Shown here: positions 53,771 through 55,409 of the stretch, piece after piece
Layout of the letters: each line of letters starts with the position of its first letter
How positions within the stretch are numbered: the first letter of the stretch is position 1
DNA from: DASPJQ01 sp035299065
Lineage (GTDB): Bacteria > Bacteroidota > Bacteroidia > Flavobacteriales_D > UBA2798
Reading direction: 5' to 3'
Assembly (NCBI GenBank): GCA_035299065.1
Contig: DATGXI010000029.1
Span: 1 to 55,409 of the forward strand
DNA length: 55,409 nt
Translations under genes and position numbers: made by a program
The notes under the pieces: model-generated
What the model saw: the letters and a program-made list of their open reading frames with translations, nothing else
Database searches by the model: none
Told to the model about the DNA's origin: nothing

Positions 53771-55011
53771 GATTTTTCCTCCCAAATTTGAACAAGGTGA
53801 ATAATGGTGTCTACTGCTTTTTGCATGTCCTGCACACTTACCCATTCATGCTTTGAATGAAAAGCGTGTTCACCGGCAAATATATTGGGGCAAGGCAATC
53901 CCATAAACGAGAGGCGCGAACCATCCGTACCACCACGAATACTTGTTCGTTTGGCAATCAAACCAGTTTTATTTACCGCCTCTAAGGCGTATTCCATAAT
54001 TTGGGGGTGCCTGTCCAACACTTCTTTCATGTTGCGGTACTGCTCGCTTATTTCAAATTCAACTGAAGCGCCTTTGTTTTCTGCTGCTATTTTATTGGCC
54101 AGTGATTTTACAAAATTTTCATGGTCGGTCAGTTTGGCTGTTACAAAATCGCGTATGATGAAATTCACTTCTGCTTTTTCAATGGTACCGGTTATGCTGG
54201 TTGGATGTACAAACCCCTGCATGCCCTCGGTTCCTTCTGGCGAAACTTCAACTGGCAGTTGATCAATAAATTTTGCAGCCAGTTTAATGGCGCTAATCAT
54301 TTTACCTTTTGCAAAACCCGGATGTGCACTTATGCCGTGAAAAATTACTTTCATACCATCAGCCGAAAACGTTTGGTCCTCTACATGGCCAGCTGTTTCG
54401 CCATCCATGGTATAGCCAAAGTCAGCACCTAATTTTTTTATGTCTACTTTATTTACCCCGCGGCCAATTTCTTCATCCGGTGTAAATAAAATTTTTATTG
54501 TTCCGTGTTTTATTTGAGGATGTTTTACCAAATAGTGCACTGCATCCATGATCTCGGCCAAACCCGCTTTATTGTCGGCCCCCAAAAGCGTGGTTCCACT
54601 TGCTGTAACAATATCATTTCCCAATTGGTCGTTCAAAGCAGGATGTTCACTTAACTTAATGATCTGGGATTTATCATCGGGTAAAACCAGGTCCTGGCCT
54701 TGGTAATTTTTGTGAACAATTGGTTTCACACCGGTTCCCGAACTGTCAGGCGAGGTATCCATATGCGAACAAAAACAAATGACAGGAACTTTTTTTGAGG
54801 TATTGGAAGCCAGTGTTGCATACACATACCCATGCTCATCCAGGTGGGCATCGCTCAAGCCAAGCGCCAGCAATTCCTTTACCAATAGATGGCCCAGGTC
54901 CTTTTGTTTCATGGTACTGGGCTGTGTAGGGCTTGACGCATCGCTTTGTGTATCAATGGTTACATAGGTTAAAAACCGGTCAAGCGCTGTATAGGTATAA
55001 GCTGTTGGCAT
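53767..55011 (-). CDS. pepT: Peptidase T (tripeptide aminopeptidase)
   Basis: 414 residues, the usual PepT length. The M20 metal-binding residues are in FCSHMDTSPDSSG, LLGADNKAGLAEIM, FTPDEEIGRGV and FGYTMDGETAGHV, with the C-terminal His in GEHAFHSKHEW. It trims N-terminal residues from tripeptides in the cytoplasm. Its TGA overlaps the bioF start. The link to biotin genes is likely only transcriptional. Confidence 0.95.
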   Translation of the reverse strand: MPTAYTYTALDRFLTYVTIDTQSDASSPTQPSTMKQKDLGHLLVKELLALGLSDAHLDEHGYVYATLASNTSKKVPVICFCSHMDTSPDSSGTGVKPIVHKNYQGQDLVLPDDKSQIIKLSEHPALNDQLGNDIVTASGTTLLGADNKAGLAEIMDAVHYLVKHPQIKHGTIKILFTPDEEIGRGVNKVDIKKLGADFGYTMDGETAGHVEDQTFSADGMKVIFHGISAHPGFAKGKMISAIKLAAKFIDQLPVEVSPEGTEGMQGFVHPTSITGTIEKAEVNFIIRDFVTAKLTDHENFVKSLANKIAAENKGASVEFEISEQYRNMKEVLDRHPQIMEYALEAVNKTGLIAKRTSIRGGTDGSRLSFMGLPCPNIFAGEHAFHSKHEWVSVQDMQKAVDTIIHLVQIWEEKS

Positions 55012-55051
55012 TATGCGTATTTTGCATGAAATTACTAAAATTTATATTGGT

Positions 55052-55409
55052 ATGAGAGCCATCCTTACAATTTTTATAGTGGCAATTTTTGGGGTAAAAA
55101 CCGGTTTTACGCAAGTATATGCCAAAACTAACTATACACCCACTTACGCAGAAATAATTGACTTTTATAAATCACTTGCCAAAAAATACAAACAGGTCAA
55201 ACTGGAAGAAATGGATGAAACTGACATTGGGAAACCACTTCATTTGTTTTCCATTAAAGGTGGCGAATCAAAACTGAAAAAAAACAAAAAGGTTCGCTTG
55301 CTTATTAACAATGGCATTCACCCGGGTGAGCCGGATGGTATAAACGCAAGCATGCAGTTAGCCGATGAAATTTTGTCGAACTGGAAAAAATATCAGCCTT
55401 TGTTTGACA
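55052..55409 (+). CDS. M14-family zinc carboxypeptidase, N-terminal part (runs off window)
   Basis: 119 codons visible from ATG 55052. Signal peptide about 1-20 (MRAILTIFIVAIFGVKTGFT). The first zinc ligands are in NNGIHPGEPDGINASM, the HxxE of M14. The earlier part (YAEIIDFYKSLAKKYKQVKL) is the expected prodomain-free start. It is divergent from pepT, 40 bp apart. The remaining ligands and catalytic Glu lie past the edge. Confidence 0.85.
   Translation, partial: MRAILTIFIVAIFGVKTGFTQVYAKTNYTPTYAEIIDFYKSLAKKYKQVKLEEMDETDIGKPLHLFSIKGGESKLKKNKKVRLLINNGIHPGEPDGINASMQLADEILSNWKKYQPLFD

Noticed and set aside
53770..53845. 25-codon N-terminal extension of bioF
   Set aside because: It overlaps pepT; the ATG at 53770 with the ATGA overlap and family start is better.

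Overview
The window reads as a chromosomal segment of a member of the Bacteroidota. The evidence is secreted proteins with type IX secretion (T9SS) C-terminal domains, a gliding-motility-type C-terminal domain, SPOR and thrombospondin-type-3 outer-membrane proteins, a SiaB/SiaC pair, AT-rich spacers, and several exact matches to the Bacteroidota -7 promoter element TAnnTTTG. The order below phylum cannot be settled from the sequence. I see no rRNA, tRNA, CRISPR array, insertion sequence or prophage. About 50 genes fill the window densely, and both edges cut through genes.

Layout. 1-8.0 kb (minus strand) holds cell-surface genes: a cut-off giant Ig/PKD-repeat adhesin, a small secreted protein, an Omp28/T9SS protein, and two SPOR-domain proteins. 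8.1-20.6 kb (minus) is one nearly gap-free run: asnB-type amidotransferase, glycosyltransferase, Wza-like exporter, Wzc-like tyrosine kinase with a Tyr-Gly tail, rfbC, a WecA/MraY-like transferase, a lytic transglycosylase, uvrA and a LOG-family protein. It combines exopolysaccharide synthesis and export with cell-wall and DNA-repair genes. 20.7-24.5 kb (plus) holds a PBP4-type carboxypeptidase and four small membrane proteins, two of them tandem paralogues. After lpdA (minus) come two barrel-like envelope proteins, a small membrane protein and an ABC-2 exporter pair (26-30.4 kb, plus).

30.5-36.7 kb is housekeeping: mazG, pyrF, a pseudouridine synthase, a GNAT acetyltransferase, SiaC, SiaB, aroQ, xerD and an AlkA-like glycosylase. 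At 36.8-40.2 kb lies a large propeller-SpoIIE phosphatase that could serve the SiaB/SiaC partner switch. It is followed by a TonB-domain lipoprotein, two YceI proteins, a GCG-rich tandem repeat and nnr. 44.5-48.9 kb encodes a gliding-type surface protein and a prolyl-4-hydroxylase-like enzyme with an unusual N-terminal domain.

48.9-55.0 kb (minus) is a compact run pepT-bioF-bioD followed by a 47-codon GTG-start gene, a potassium-channel protein carrying a 12-residue-repeat solenoid, a 63-residue membrane protein and a porin. The right edge cuts an M14 carboxypeptidase gene.

Most of the window is ordinary. The parts most worth a second look are the solenoid-channel/porin cluster, the C39-like/prolyl-hydroxylase fusion and the SiaB/SiaC/propeller-SpoIIE neighbourhood.
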